Shown: positions 1-9,323, numbered from the stretch's first letter. The stretch: DNA of 64,000 nucleotides from Cytobacillus oceanisediminis 2691 (GCF_000294775.2 NZ_CP015506.1:2765501-2829500); one strand, 5' to 3'. Numbers and translations are program-made. The notes: generated from the letters alone by a model not told the origin.

Positions 1-1323
1 GAAGATGAAGCATTGGAAAAGGCAAAGGAAAGCATTGAAGATAAGATCGGAGAAGTGAAGAGTTATGATGGTATAGAAGGAGAACTTGTTATTTATCCGC
101 ATAACGGGCAAAAGCATCTGGCTTATTATGTAACAGCTTCCACCTCAGCGCCGGCACCAGGGTATTGGCATTATTTTGTAGATGCTGTAACTGGAAACAT
201 CATTCATAGCTATAATGCCATCACGGAACTGACACCATCTTTACCTGAACAACCTGAGGCACAGCAGACTGCTTCTTCCCAGCCTGAACCGAAAGCACTT
301 CCGACTGTTTCAGAACCTGTTCAAGCAAGAGGAATGGATATTTTCGGGACACTTCAATCACTCCAGGCGGTTAAAGACCCGGAAACAGGAACGCACTATT
401 TATTCGATGGGACAAGATCTGAAGGTGTCCATACATTTAAAGCGAACCGCATGCCTGAAAACGCGTTTATAATCCTTTCAGCCCTGCTTGGAATGACCGG
501 ATTCGAGGTGGAAAGCAGAAACAACTTCTTCTATGATCCTTCTGCGGTGTCTGCCCATGTGAACGCAGGAAAAGTTTATGATTATTATAAAAAGGTACAT
601 GGCCGGGATTCCCTTGATGGCGAAGGAATGAAATTAGTTTCAACTGTCCATATCGGTTCGAAGTGGAATAATGCTGCATGGAATGGCAAGCAAATGCTAT
701 ACGGAGATGGAGACGGAACCAGGATGATTTCCCTGTCCGGGGGCCTGGATGTAATCGGGCATGAAATGACACATGGAGTGATCACCAATACAGCCGATTT
801 AATTTATGAAAATGAATCCGGTGCGATCAATGAATCCATTGCAGATATTTTAGGGGCTTTTGCTGAAAATAAAACAGGTGAAGACCTATGGTTATTGGGC
901 GAGGATATTTGGACGCCAACTACACCAGGTGACGGTCTCCGTTCCATGAGTGATCCAGGTTCGGTCTATATCGGCGGCTATACAGAATCAGGCTACTACC
1001 CTGATCATTACAGCAAACGTTATATTGGAGAACTTGATAAAGGCGGTGTCCATATCAACAGCAGCATCAACAACAAAGCAGCCCACCTGATCACAGATGG
1101 AGGCACTCATTACGGTGTTTCGGTTACAGGCATCGGAAAAACAAAAGCCGAGAAGATTTTCTACAGAGCACTTACCCATTATCTGACAGCAAGCTCCGAC
1201 TTCAGCCAAATGCGCCAGGCAGCCATCCAGGCAGCAAGAGACCTGCATCCGGATCGAAACGGACAGCCTTCCGCTGAGGTAAACGCAGTCATGGCAGCAT
1301 ATGATGCTGTTGGCGTCCAATAA
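1..1323 (+). CDS. M4 family neutral metallopeptidase (bacillolysin/thermolysin type), 5' truncated
   Basis: This is a secreted zinc endopeptidase of the thermolysin family. The reading frame is open from base 1, so the signal peptide and part of the propeptide lie outside the window. What remains is the end of the propeptide (PepSY/FTP-like) and a full catalytic domain starting around base 310. The zinc motif HEMTH lies near bases 760-775, followed by the downstream ligand motif GAINESIAD. Later histidines in DHYS and GGVHINS match the substrate-binding and catalytic region of the family. The protein ends in a typical M4 C-terminal helical domain and is followed directly by a terminator, so it is probably monocistronic at this end. 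Confidence in the family is high; the specific subtype is not determined. Confidence 0.95.
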   Translation, partial: EDEALEKAKESIEDKIGEVKSYDGIEGELVIYPHNGQKHLAYYVTASTSAPAPGYWHYFVDAVTGNIIHSYNAITELTPSLPEQPEAQQTASSQPEPKALPTVSEPVQARGMDIFGTLQSLQAVKDPETGTHYLFDGTRSEGVHTFKANRMPENAFIILSALLGMTGFEVESRNNFFYDPSAVSAHVNAGKVYDYYKKVHGRDSLDGEGMKLVSTVHIGSKWNNAAWNGKQMLYGDGDGTRMISLSGGLDVIGHEMTHGVITNTADLIYENESGAINESIADILGAFAENKTGEDLWLLGEDIWTPTTPGDGLRSMSDPGSVYIGGYTESGYYPDHYSKRYIGELDKGGVHINSSINNKAAHLITDGGTHYGVSVTGIGKTKAEKIFYRALTHYLTASSDFSQMRQAAIQAARDLHPDRNGQPSAEVNAVMAAYDAVGVQ

Positions 1324-1347
1324 AACTGCCTTCAAAAAAATAAAGAG

Positions 1348-1376
1348 AAACTCGCCACGCTTCGGCGAGTTTTTTA
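1348..1376 (+). terminator. Rho-independent terminator of the M4 protease gene
   Basis: A perfect 9-bp stem (AAACTCGCC / GGCGAGTTT) closes a 7-nt loop and runs into a T tract. It lies 25 bp after the protease stop codon and touches the 3' end of the convergent membrane-protein gene. Confidence 0.85.
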
Positions 1377-1841
1377 ATATATTTTTGTCCTTCTTATAGC
1401 TGAAAGGATGCCTAAAATGACGGTTACGATATGGGATAAGAAAAAGGTATAAACATTAAAGTAAAGACTATTTGTGTATTGATTGAACCAGCCAAAACGG
1501 TAAATTCTTGAATCCGGGTTATCCGGCGTCCCGCCTAGAGCAGTGATCAGCTCACTTGTGTAATCATTCATTTCAATCATCAGCAAAACACAGCCGGCAA
1601 GTGAAAAAAGCAGAATTCCTACAGTTATTTTACCATCTTTCACCATCTTTGTTTTTACAAGCTTAAAAGTATAGACCCAGCTGGAAATAAAAACAGGTGT
1701 AAAAAGAAAGATTACGAGGATGCCTAAATTTCCATTGCCGGAAGTCACATGCGGATTAACCGTAAAAAGGTGTTCTATCAGGTAAAAACCAAAGAATGAA
1801 AACAGGAAGGACAGGATCCAAAAGATCAGTTTTTTACTCAA
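1374..1841 (-). CDS. Uncharacterised four-TM membrane protein
   Basis: I do not recognise this protein. It has about four hydrophobic segments (LIFWILSFLFSFFGFYLI, ILVIFLFTPVFISSWVY, ITVGILLFSLAGCVLLMI and a C-terminal one) and a polar loop before the last segment. The frame is open back to a GTG at 1883. I prefer the TTG at 1841 because AAAAGGGG lies about 8 nt upstream of it, giving roughly 155 residues. The gene converges on the protease terminator and precedes no obvious partner. No function is proposed. Confidence 0.6.
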   Translation of the reverse strand: MSKKLIFWILSFLFSFFGFYLIEHLFTVNPHVTSGNGNLGILVIFLFTPVFISSWVYTFKLVKTKMVKDGKITVGILLFSLAGCVLLMIEMNDYTSELITALGGTPDNPDSRIYRFGWFNQYTNSLYFNVYTFFLSHIVTVILGILSAIRRTKIY

Positions 1842-1921
1842 GAACAGACCCCTTTTCGTGATTTGCTTAATTCTAATTAGCACTATTTTATTAGCCCCGC
1901 CTTTCTTTTCATGCCGGCTTC

Positions 1922-2638
1922 CTACCTCACACTATCAACCAGCAGGTAAATCCCTGTGAAAATCAAGATACTGTATGTAAAAACCTTGAAAAAACGCTGA
2001 TTGATTTTAATAAATAAAATTTGTCCCAAGTATAGACCCAGCAGCACCAGCGGCAAAGCATACAAACTTGAAAGCCAAATCGTCTTATTGGTCCCTGCAA
2101 AGATTATCTGAAATACCAGACTTGCGGAGTAGATAAACAAGTAAAAAGCCAAGGTAGTTCCCCTAAGCCGCTCTTTTTGGGTATCAGTTCCTGAAAAATA
2201 CAACAGGAGCGGCGGGCCGGGCATGCCAATGCTGGTTGTCATTATTCCTGACAATCCGCCCAATGAATAATCCCTGCGGCTTGTTTCTTTCACACGGAAA
2301 TTCGCCATCAAAAGGATCGTTAAAAGCAAAATAATGAAACTGACAGCTAACTTCAGCCTGGAAATATCCAAAAATAAAAAAATGGAAATTCCGATAGGCA
2401 GCCCGGCTGCACTTCCAATTGCAAACCTTTTCAAAACTCCAAAGTCTGTATCCTTCTTGATTTTTGAAAATAATGCGGCAGAAATCATTAAAGATAAAAT
2501 CAAATTAATTTGAATGGCTTCTCTAGGTTCAAAAAGAAGCAGCAAAAACGGTGTGGCCAGGATCGAGAAACCAAATCCCGTGCTTGTCTGCAGAATGGAT
2601 GCAATTAAAATAATAAAGATGAAAAGAAAGATTTCCAT
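1922..2638 (-). CDS. TSUP/TauE-SafE family membrane permease
   Basis: This is a sulfite-exporter/TauE-SafE type permease of about 239 residues and eight predicted membrane segments. The family-typical first half-repeat contains the motif STGFGFSILATPFLLLLFEPREAIQ, and the second half-repeat begins SGIMTTSIGMPGPPLLLYFSG, where the GxPGP motif is characteristic. The family moves sulfur compounds or small organic anions, and the substrate cannot be read from the sequence. The start is taken at ATG 2638, which has AGCAGG about 10 nt upstream; a TTG lies two codons further up. The gene is divergent from the response regulator. Confidence 0.85.
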   Translation of the reverse strand: MEIFLFIFIILIASILQTSTGFGFSILATPFLLLLFEPREAIQINLILSLMISAALFSKIKKDTDFGVLKRFAIGSAAGLPIGISIFLFLDISRLKLAVSFIILLLTILLMANFRVKETSRRDYSLGGLSGIMTTSIGMPGPPLLLYFSGTDTQKERLRGTTLAFYLFIYSASLVFQIIFAGTNKTIWLSSLYALPLVLLGLYLGQILFIKINQRFFKVFTYSILIFTGIYLLVDSVR

Positions 2639-2749
2639 GCACAAAACCTGCTTTTTACCCTATTTTAACACAGCCTGGAAACAATCTGGCACACTTTGGT
2701 CTTTTCCTATACAATAATGGAAGGAATATGCAAAAGTGTGGTGAGTTGA

Positions 2750-3445
2750 TTGTTTAAAGTGCTATTAATTGAGGATGATGCCTCCCTTTTTTCTGAAATC
2801 AAAGACCGCCTCTCCCAGTGGTCTTATGAAGTCCATGGAATTCAGGACTTCAGTGGAGTCATGAAGGAGTTTGCCGGCATTCAGCCCGATTTGGTCATTA
2901 TCGATATCCAGCTTCCGAAGTTCGACGGGTTTCATTGGTGCCGGATGATTCGATCACATTCGAATGTGCCGATTATTTTCCTGTCATCCCGGGATCATCC
3001 AACAGATATGGTCATGTCCATGCAGCTTGGCGCTGACGATTTCGTCCAAAAGCCCTTCCACTTCGAAGTCCTGATTGCCAAAATACAGGCAATCCTCAGA
3101 CGCGTCTATAACTATAGTGCCGTTCAGAATAACCTAAAGACCTGGTGCGATGCGGCGGTTGATTTCGAAAAGAATACCGTTACAAATGAGAGTGGCTGCA
3201 TAGAATTAACGAAAAATGAAATTTACATATTAAAGCTTTTGATAGAAAGAAAAAATCAAATTGTCAGCAGGGACGATATCATTAATAGCCTATGGGATGA
3301 CAAACGATTCATTAGTGACAATACTCTTACGGTCAATATTAATAGACTAAGGAAGAAGCTTGATGACATCGGGCTTGGCGCAAAGATCGAAACAAAGGTC
3401 GGCCAGGGATATATGGCAATTGAAGAGGATGCCTCGCATGTTTAG
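2750..3445 (+). CDS. OmpR-family response regulator, BceR-like
   Basis: This is the cytoplasmic transcription factor of a two-component system. The N-terminal receiver domain (about residues 1-115) carries the acidic pair in LLIEDDAS and the phospho-acceptor in LVIIDIQLP near residue 52. A winged-helix DNA-binding domain follows (ELTKNEIYILKLLIERK, then SDNTLTVNINRLRKKL). The TTG start is supported by GGTGAG just upstream. The stop codon overlaps the start of the kinase gene, so the two are translationally coupled. The BceS-like kinase and BceAB-like transporter downstream identify it as part of a cell-envelope peptide-antibiotic detoxification module. Confidence 0.9.
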   Translation: MFKVLLIEDDASLFSEIKDRLSQWSYEVHGIQDFSGVMKEFAGIQPDLVIIDIQLPKFDGFHWCRMIRSHSNVPIIFLSSRDHPTDMVMSMQLGADDFVQKPFHFEVLIAKIQAILRRVYNYSAVQNNLKTWCDAAVDFEKNTVTNESGCIELTKNEIYILKLLIERKNQIVSRDDIINSLWDDKRFISDNTLTVNINRLRKKLDDIGLGAKIETKVGQGYMAIEEDASHV

Positions 3446-4442
3446 GAAATATATCAGAGAAAGGTTAAGCTGGATCCTGCTGTTCGGTTTCCTTCAGGTG
3501 CTTGCCGCCTTTGTAGTATATATGGACTCGGCCATATCCTTTAAGCCCTTCCTTTATTACACCTTTTTATCTGCAATCATTTTCACAGGATTCATCTTTC
3601 TCCGTTATCAGAAAGAAACACGATTTTACAGAGAAGTAGCCGAGCGGGAAAATAATTTAGATTTATCGAGCATACCGGAGCCTGAAAGCCCATTTGAAAA
3701 AATAATGGAGTCGGGCCTGGTTAGCCAAACCGAACGGTTTAAAAAGGAGTTCACCCAGAACTGGACACTTCTCGAGCAGGAAAAAGATGAACTGCTGTCC
3801 TGGATTCATGAAGTAAAAACACCCTTGACTGCCATGCATCTCATGATTGACCGGATTGGGGATCAGAATCTGAAATCCGCCCTAACGTATGAATGGCTGC
3901 GCATCCACCTTCTTCTTGATCAGCAGCTGCATCAAAAGCGGATTCCTTCAATGGAAAATGACTTATATATTGAAATGATTCATCTCGAAGACATCCTATT
4001 CAGCGAAATCAAATCTCTGCAGTCCTGGTGCATGCAAAAAGGCATTGGCTTTGATATGGAAATGGAAGAAACAGAAGCTCTAAGCGACGCAAAATGGTTC
4101 AGTTTTATCATACGCCAGCTTTTAACCAACGCTGTGAAGTATAGTGAGGAAACAGACATTTTGATTTCGAGTTTCCTGCAAGACAGTAAAATATCCTTGA
4201 GGATTCAGGATTTTGGCAGAGGCATCGATCAGAGGGATTTGCCTCGAATCTTTGAGAAGGGGTTCACCTCCACTGCAAATCATCATGAAAACGCAGCAAC
4301 AGGCATGGGGTTATATTTAGCCAAAAAAGCCGCAGACCAGCTAAAAATAAAAATCCATGTAGAGTCTTGTTTAGGCAAAGGCACAATCATGACACTAGTC
4401 TTCCCTACGCGCAATGATTTCGTCAGCATAACAGGCATGTGA
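3438..4442 (+). CDS. Intramembrane-sensing histidine kinase, BceS-like
   Basis: The protein has about 334 residues. Two adjacent membrane helices near the N-terminus are joined by almost no extracellular loop, the hallmark of BceS-type kinases that cannot bind ligand themselves and rely on the ABC transporter for sensing. The H box is in LSWIHEVKTPLTAMHL, and N, G1 and G2 boxes follow (QLLTNAVKYS, DFGRGID, GMGLYLAKK). I chose ATG 3438 because GAAGAGG lies 9 nt upstream; ATG 3429 in the same frame is the alternative. The coding region overlaps the end of the regulator gene by 8 bp. Confidence 0.9.
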   Translation: MFRKYIRERLSWILLFGFLQVLAAFVVYMDSAISFKPFLYYTFLSAIIFTGFIFLRYQKETRFYREVAERENNLDLSSIPEPESPFEKIMESGLVSQTERFKKEFTQNWTLLEQEKDELLSWIHEVKTPLTAMHLMIDRIGDQNLKSALTYEWLRIHLLLDQQLHQKRIPSMENDLYIEMIHLEDILFSEIKSLQSWCMQKGIGFDMEMEETEALSDAKWFSFIIRQLLTNAVKYSEETDILISSFLQDSKISLRIQDFGRGIDQRDLPRIFEKGFTSTANHHENAATGMGLYLAKKAADQLKIKIHVESCLGKGTIMTLVFPTRNDFVSITGM

Positions 4443-4513
4443 CAAAAATGTCACATGCTTTTGCTGTTTGTTCGTTCAATCGAAGGAATTACATATACGT
4501 TACCTTCTATAAT
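4435..4513 (+). promoter_or_regulatory. BceR-type operator and weak promoter of the bceAB-like operon
   Basis: Bases 4435-4458 form a perfect 10-bp inverted repeat, GCATGTGACA-AAAA-TGTCACATGC. Its core TGACA-N4-TGTCA fits the TnACA-N4-TGTnA pattern known for BceR-like regulators. About 50 bp downstream is a consensus -10, TATAAT (4508-4513), with no good -35, as expected of an activator-dependent promoter. The repeat also overlaps the kinase stop codon and is followed by TTTT, so it could double as a weak terminator. Confidence 0.65.
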
Positions 4514-4541
4514 AAAGCTATCAAAGAAAGGATGGTTACAC

Positions 4542-5303
4542 ATGTTTGTACTAGAAGCCAAAAAAATTCATAAAAGCTACGGCAATAAATTTAATAGGCA
4601 GGAAGTATTAAAAGGAATTGATATAAAAATTGAAACGGGTGAATTTGTAAGCATTATGGGCGCTTCAGGTTCTGGGAAGACCACTCTTCTCAATGTACTC
4701 TCGTCTATTGACAGTGTTAGCGGCGGAGAAATCAAGATTGAAGAAAAGGAAATGACAAGACTGAAGGAAAAGCAGCTCGCACAGTTCCGCAAGAAGCACC
4801 TCGGGTTTATTTTTCAGGATTATAATCTCCTGGATACATTGACAGTAAAGGAAAATATCCTTCTCCCCCTTTCCGTCAGCAAAACACCAAAAAAAGAAGC
4901 AGATGAAAAGTTTGCAGCGGTTGCGAGTGAGCTCGGAATATTCGAGTTAAAGGATAAATACCCTAATGAAATTTCCGGCGGGCAAAAGCAGCGGACTTCC
5001 GCAGCCCGTGCTTTCATTCATGAACCAAGCATCATTTTCGCGGATGAGCCGACAGGTGCGCTGGATTCGAAATCAGCATCAGACTTACTGAATAAGTTAA
5101 GTGATTTAAATCAGAAAAGGAAAGCAACGATTATCATGGTCACCCATGATCCTGTGGCGGCAAGCTTCTGCAGCCGGGTTATTTTCATCAAGGATGGCCA
5201 GATTTATACTCAGCTGAATAAGGGTGATCAATCAAGACAGGCTTTTTTCAAAGATATCATGAAAACACAGGGCGTTTTGGGCGGTGTACAGCATGAGCAT
5301 TAA
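4542..5303 (+). CDS. ABC transporter ATPase, BceA-like
   Basis: This 253-residue nucleotide-binding subunit pairs with the FtsX-type permease downstream. Walker A is GASGSGKTT, the Q loop FQDYNLL, the ABC signature ISGGQKQR and Walker [13 protein letters not shown], with the switch histidine in MVTHDP. The open frame extends upstream to 4455, but the start at ATG 4542 is supported by AAAGGATGG and by alignment with the usual MacB/BceA N-terminus ([11 protein letters not shown]). Its last bases overlap the permease start by 11 bp. In known BceAB systems the pair removes bacitracin-like antibiotics from their lipid II-cycle targets and signals to the kinase. Confidence 0.92.
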   Translation: MFVLEAKKIHKSYGNKFNRQEVLKGIDIKIETGEFVSIMGASGSGKTTLLNVLSSIDSVSGGEIKIEEKEMTRLKEKQLAQFRKKHLGFIFQDYNLLDTLTVKENILLPLSVSKTPKKEADEKFAAVASELGIFELKDKYPNEISGGQKQRTSAARAFIHEPSIIFADEPTGALDSKSASDLLNKLSDLNQKRKATIIMVTHDPVAASFCSRVIFIKDGQIYTQLNKGDQSRQAFFKDIMKTQGVLGGVQHEH

Positions 5304-7233
5304 TACCATCATCCTCCGCAATTTGAAAAAGAATCTGAAAAATTATTACCTTTATGTATTCGCCCTCATTTTCAGTGTCGCGCTTTATTTCGCCTTTGTC
5401 ACCCTTCAATATGACCCATCGATGTCCGAAGCAAAAGGCTCGATTAAAGGTGCAGCAGCAATCAAAACAGCCTCTATTCTGCTCGTGGCGATCGTTTCCA
5501 TCTTTCTTCTGTACGCCAACACTATTTTTATCAAAAGGCGAAGCAAAGAAATCGGGCTTTTTCAGCTGATAGGAATGACAAAAAATGAAATTTTCAGGCT
5601 CCTTAGCCTGGAAAATCTCCTGCTGTATTTTGGTTCTTTGATCATTGGAATCTTTATCGGTTTTTCGGTTTCGAAATTAATACTGATGGTCCTTTTTAAA
5701 TTGACAGGTGTTGAAGGAATTGCATCATTGCACTTTTCAAGTGAGGCGCTTTTGCAGACTGTCATCGTCTTTACGGTTATTTATATTTTCATCATGCTGA
5801 TGAACTTTGTTTTTATCAAAAGGCAAACCATTCTATCTTTATTCAGGGTGGTTTCGATTGCAGAAGGAAAAGTCAAAAAGCTGTCCATTTTGGAAATGAT
5901 ATTGGGCGTGCTTGGTTTAGCCTTGATCATTGCCGGCTATTATATCTCTTCCCTTTTATTCGGCGGGGATTTCACATCCATGAACGAGCTGTTCCTCGCG
6001 ATGGTGGTTATTCTTGCTTCCGTTATCATTGGAACCTACCTTTTCTATAAAGGATCGGTAAGCTTTATCGCCAGCCTGATCCGCAAAAGGAAAGATGGAT
6101 ACCTGAATGTAAACGAAGTGCTTTCATTGTCCTCCATCATGTTCCGCATGAAGTCGAGTGCACTGCTTTTAACGATTATTACAACTGTGTCCGCCCTTGC
6201 GATCGGGCTGCTGTCATTAAGCTATATTTCTTACTACTCAGCGGAAAAATCAGCCCAGGATAGCCTCCCCTCCCACTTTTCGTTCACTGACAAGGAAGAT
6301 GCAGGGAAGTTTACCGGGAGCCTTCAAAAAGAGGGATTAGAATATAAGGAAAAAAGTATTGAGTTATTGCATGTAGATGCTAATATGGAGGACATTCTGG
6401 ATGTCAATCTGGAAGAAATGAATTTTGATTCACCAAACATGATCTTGCCTGTTGTAAGCGAAACATCCATAGATGGCATTAAGCTTTCTCCAAAAGAAAC
6501 CGTACTGACAGGATATAATGATGCACTGCAGAAATTTATGACGCTCAAGGACTCAGGAGAACTTGAGTTCATGGGAAAAACAAACACGATTAAACAAAAA
6601 TATTTAGGGTTAAAAAAAGATTTTGTTCTCCCGTTTTATTTTACATCAGGCGGTCTGCCTGTTGCTATTGTGGATGAGAAGGTATATGAAGACCTGAAAG
6701 CTGATCTAAATCCTGAACTCCAGGATGAAGATTCGCTTTTCATCGGAGTGGATATGAAGAGTGACAGCGATATTGAAAAAGCCAATACACTCTTCAAAGA
6801 AATGGAATTCAGCGGCAGAGCCGATTCCCAGCAAGAGATGAGCACAAGGCAAAAAATGAACATGGGACTGATCATGTTTATTGTCGGGTTTCTCGGTTTA
6901 ACCTTTTTGGTCACTTCAGGCTGTATTCTATATTTCAAACAAATGGATCAGAGTGAGGATGAAAAACCAAACTATACAATCCTGCGGAAACTTGGCTTTA
7001 CACAGGGAGACCTGCTGCGCGGAATTCAATCCAAAATGGCTTTCAACTTTGGAATTCCGCTTATCGTCGGCCTTCTGCACAGCTACTTTGCCGTACAATC
7101 CGGCTGGTTCTTCTTCGGAAGCGAGCTTTGGATGCCGATGATCCTGGTTATGGTGCTTTACACAGTGCTTTATTCGATTTTCGGAATTTTGTCTGTAATC
7201 TATTCGAAAAAAGTGATAAAAGATGCACTATAA
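5293..7233 (+). CDS. ABC transporter permease, BceB-like (FtsX family)
   Basis: The protein has about 646 residues, the usual BceB length. There are ten predicted membrane segments: one N-terminal, three plus two in the first half, and an FtsX-like cluster at the C-terminus. A large extracellular domain of about 200 residues lies between segments VII and VIII (about residues 320-530), which in BceB proteins determines drug specificity. The start is set at ATG 5293 inside the ATPase gene; a GTG three codons upstream is possible. It is the last gene of the regulator-kinase-ATPase-permease group and ends at a strong terminator. The antibiotic recognised cannot be predicted. Confidence 0.92.
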   Translation: MSINTIILRNLKKNLKNYYLYVFALIFSVALYFAFVTLQYDPSMSEAKGSIKGAAAIKTASILLVAIVSIFLLYANTIFIKRRSKEIGLFQLIGMTKNEIFRLLSLENLLLYFGSLIIGIFIGFSVSKLILMVLFKLTGVEGIASLHFSSEALLQTVIVFTVIYIFIMLMNFVFIKRQTILSLFRVVSIAEGKVKKLSILEMILGVLGLALIIAGYYISSLLFGGDFTSMNELFLAMVVILASVIIGTYLFYKGSVSFIASLIRKRKDGYLNVNEVLSLSSIMFRMKSSALLLTIITTVSALAIGLLSLSYISYYSAEKSAQDSLPSHFSFTDKEDAGKFTGSLQKEGLEYKEKSIELLHVDANMEDILDVNLEEMNFDSPNMILPVVSETSIDGIKLSPKETVLTGYNDALQKFMTLKDSGELEFMGKTNTIKQKYLGLKKDFVLPFYFTSGGLPVAIVDEKVYEDLKADLNPELQDEDSLFIGVDMKSDSDIEKANTLFKEMEFSGRADSQQEMSTRQKMNMGLIMFIVGFLGLTFLVTSGCILYFKQMDQSEDEKPNYTILRKLGFTQGDLLRGIQSKMAFNFGIPLIVGLLHSYFAVQSGWFFFGSELWMPMILVMVLYTVLYSIFGILSVIYSKKVIKDAL

Positions 7234-7236
7234 TAG

Positions 7237-7273
7237 AAAAACCGCTCAGGTATGCTGGCCTGAGCGGTTTTAT
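7237..7273 (+). terminator. Terminator of the bceAB-like operon
   Basis: AAAACCGCTCAGG pairs with CCTGAGCGGTTTT around an 8-nt loop, immediately after the permease stop codon. Confidence 0.88.
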
Positions 7274-7383
7274 TTGCAGTTTTGCAGAGTTTGTTTGCAA
7301 GTTCCAGCTGTTTTTTTGCAGGTTTTCTAAGGTTATTTCCTAATTTCCGATTTGTTTGCAATTTCTTCGCATTTATTTGCAAA
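7271..7383. repeat. Degenerate array with TTTGCA about every 20.6 bp
   Basis: TTTGCA occurs at 7273, 7294, 7315, 7355 and 7376, with the place at about 7336 degenerate and one extra copy at 7281. This is a regular step of 20-21 bp (103 bp for five steps). The array overlaps the last codons of the Spo0E-like gene, whose tail therefore shows a heptad-like repeat (ANKCEEIANKSEI). It resembles the larger arrays elsewhere in this window. Confidence 0.6.
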
Positions 7384-7539
7384 TTGTCTCATTTTATAAC
7401 TTTTGATTAGCTGTGATTCAACAATTAACTTATCCAGTTCCCGGCTTAATTTCAAGGTCTTTTCATCAGTTAGTCCCCTTGAATAAATGCAATCAATCAT
7501 AGCTTGTCTGGTCTGTTCGATTGCCTTTATCAATTCCAT
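7333..7539 (-). CDS. Spo0E-family aspartyl-phosphate phosphatase
   Basis: The predicted protein has 68 residues, with the family signature SRELDKLIVES in a two-helix hairpin. Spo0E proteins dephosphorylate Spo0A~P and hold back sporulation; some relatives act on other response regulators. The start ATG is preceded by AAGGAT and lies only 4 bp after the stop codon of the SIS-domain gene, so it is probably cotranscribed with nagB and the SIS gene. The C-terminal 20 residues are encoded by a 21-bp repeat array and look like an added tail. Family confidence is good; the target is not shown. Confidence 0.8.
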   Translation of the reverse strand: MELIKAIEQTRQAMIDCIYSRGLTDEKTLKLSRELDKLIVESQLIKSYKMRQFANKCEEIANKSEIRK

Positions 7540-7543
7540 TTTT

Positions 7544-8281
7544 TTATCCTTCCAGCAGTGGAATTCGGGATTTATACTTTTTAACCAGCTCGCGGTTATG
7601 CTGTTCTGCTCCGTCTACATTGCCGCTTTTAAAGATAGGCGGTTCATAACCGTTTTTAATCATCACTTCCACTGCTTCCGCCATCAGGCTGTTTACAATT
7701 GCAAAGCCAATAATAGATGAAGCGGAGCCAAACCGGATCCCCAAAGCTGAATGCTCCATCATTGCGTCCCCTGGTTCTATATGATTGTCAATTGTTAAAT
7801 CCACAGATGAATACAGGTATTTTCCGTCTTTGTGCCGGGAGGACTGTGTATTCGCATAACGCGGGGATGTGATCCCAATGACGAATGCTCCACTCTCTTT
7901 TGAGATTTCAGCTACATCGACTGGGACTGGATTCCGTCCTGATGTTGATGCTACAATGACCACATCACCAGGCCGGATATCAGCATTTTCCATAAAGCTT
8001 CCGGCAAGATCATTTTGTTTTTCCATTAAAGAGGAACGGACCGCTCCTTTATGAAGCATTAAATCCTCTACAAAAATAGGCTTAATCGGGGCCAGCCCAC
8101 CTGCCCGGTAAAACAGCTCTTCCCCGAGCATATGAGAGTGTCCGCATCCAAATACATGAATAATCCCATTGTTTTGAATACACTCAGCCAATGCACGGGC
8201 GGCATTTTTCATTTTTTGACCTTCTTCTTTTTCCACAAGGGTCAATAATTCTTTTACTTCATTCAGATATTTCGCAAGCAT
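7544..8281 (-). CDS. SIS-domain phosphosugar-binding protein (UPF0309 type)
   Basis: This is a sugar-isomerase-fold protein of 245 residues. A helical N-terminal part is followed by the SIS core, with the phosphosugar-binding stretches HVFGCGHSHMLGEEL and VIVASTSGRNPVPVDVA. The family has no proven reaction, but members commonly sit with amino-sugar genes. Here it lies 14 bp after nagB in the same direction and 4 bp before the Spo0E-like gene. It may act on an N-acetyl-amino-sugar phosphate; this is inferred from context only. No nagA (GlcNAc-6-P deacetylase) is present in the window. Confidence 0.85.
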   Translation of the reverse strand: MLAKYLNEVKELLTLVEKEEGQKMKNAARALAECIQNNGIIHVFGCGHSHMLGEELFYRAGGLAPIKPIFVEDLMLHKGAVRSSLMEKQNDLAGSFMENADIRPGDVVIVASTSGRNPVPVDVAEISKESGAFVIGITSPRYANTQSSRHKDGKYLYSSVDLTIDNHIEPGDAMMEHSALGIRFGSASSIIGFAIVNSLMAEAVEVMIKNGYEPPIFKSGNVDGAEQHNRELVKKYKSRIPLLEG

Positions 8282-8295
8282 TGCTACAACCCCAT

Positions 8296-9036
8296 TTATA
8301 CCGAGACTTTTGATGCGCTTAGAGCCGCTTCATCGGCAATCACTTTCACGTTTGGATGATTTTTTAAGATGGATGCCGGGAAATGTTCATTAACTCCATT
8401 TCCAAGAAGCTTTTGAATGGCATCTGCTTTTGCTTCACCTGAAGCGAGAAGAAGGATCTCCCTGCTCTGCATGATCGTTGAGATTCCCATTGTAATGGCT
8501 TGGGTCGGCACCTCTTCGATCGTATGAAAAAACCTGGCATTGGCTTTAATTGTAGAATCTGCTAAATCAACAATATGAGTTTTAGATGAAAAAGACGTTC
8601 CAGGCTCATTGAAGCCAATATGTCCATTATTGCCGATTCCCAAAATTTGCAGATCAATGCCGCCATGGTTTTTCAGCTTACTTTCATAATTACGGCATTC
8701 TTCTCCCAAATCTTCAGCAGTACCATTAGGGACAAAAGTATTTTCCTTCTGGATGTCCAGATGATTAAACAATACTGAATCCATAAAATAACGGTAGCTT
8801 TGCGGATTTTCCCCTGAAAGACCGATATACTCATCCAGATTAAAAGTTGTCACTTTTTTATATGTTGTTTTGTTGCCCTGGTGATCTTCAATCAACCTTT
8901 TATAAGTTCCCACAGGAGTGCTTCCGGTTGCCAATCCCAGTGTTGCTTCAGGATGCTGGCGTATCTTCCTGATGATATAATCTGCTGCGGTTTTACTCAT
9001 TTCTTCATAGCTGTTTACTTTAATAATCTCCATCAT
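8296..9036 (-). CDS. nagB: Glucosamine-6-phosphate deaminase
   Basis: NagB converts glucosamine-6-phosphate to fructose-6-phosphate and ammonia, the committed step of amino-sugar catabolism. The 246-residue protein shows the substrate-phosphate motif LGLATGSTPVGTY, the catalytic stretch TFNLDEYIGL and the signature LGIGNNGHIGFNEPG. Length and motifs match the short Bacillus NagB form without the allosteric C-terminal extension of E. coli. The start ATG is preceded by AAGGAGGAAACTC. It is the first gene of a nagB-SIS-spo0E group, divergent from the GlcNAc PTS gene, and its promoter is covered by a NagR-type operator. Confidence 0.95.
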   Translation of the reverse strand: MMEIIKVNSYEEMSKTAADYIIRKIRQHPEATLGLATGSTPVGTYKRLIEDHQGNKTTYKKVTTFNLDEYIGLSGENPQSYRYFMDSVLFNHLDIQKENTFVPNGTAEDLGEECRNYESKLKNHGGIDLQILGIGNNGHIGFNEPGTSFSSKTHIVDLADSTIKANARFFHTIEEVPTQAITMGISTIMQSREILLLASGEAKADAIQKLLGNGVNEHFPASILKNHPNVKVIADEAALSASKVSV

Positions 9037-9128
9037 GAGTTTCCTCCTTGCTTAAAAAGCTGAATAAGAATATATTTGCACTTTTAAATGCAAAATATAG
9101 TAATTAAATAAACCCATTTATAATAAAT

Positions 9129-9165
9129 ATCGTATCACCCCAAAGTATAGTTGTCTATACCAATT
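9129..9165 (-). promoter_or_regulatory. nagB promoter with NagR-type operator
   Basis: On the minus strand TAGACA (9152-9157) and TACGAT (9129-9134) are separated by 17 bp. The -35 element lies inside the operator-like sequence AATTGGTATAGACAACTA (9148-9165), close to the known NagR/YvoA dre site. A second copy controls the divergent PTS gene. Confidence 0.75.
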
Positions 9166-9226
9166 TCATTGTTAGAAAAGTCTTAACATAAGAACGTAAA
9201 TCCTGATCTTAAGAATTTTTTATTTT

Positions 9227-9265
9227 AAAATGGTATAGACAACTATATTTATATTTTGGTATGAT
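9227..9265 (+). promoter_or_regulatory. nagP promoter with NagR-type operator
   Basis: The sequence AATGGTATAGACAACTAT (9229-9246) repeats the operator in front of nagB in mirror orientation. TAGACA (9236-9241) serves as -35 and TATGAT (9260-9265) as -10 with an 18-bp spacer, so repressor binding would block RNA polymerase. The NagR gene itself is not in the window. Confidence 0.75.
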
Positions 9266-9323
9266 TACGACAGTTTAGTAAAACGCTTTCTTATTCATTA
9301 TTTTTTATTAAGGAGAGATCTAT

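Noticed and set aside
9280..9295. cre site upstream of nagP
   Set aside because: AGTAAAACGCTTTCTT has CG in the right place but mismatches the TG at the left end; too weak.
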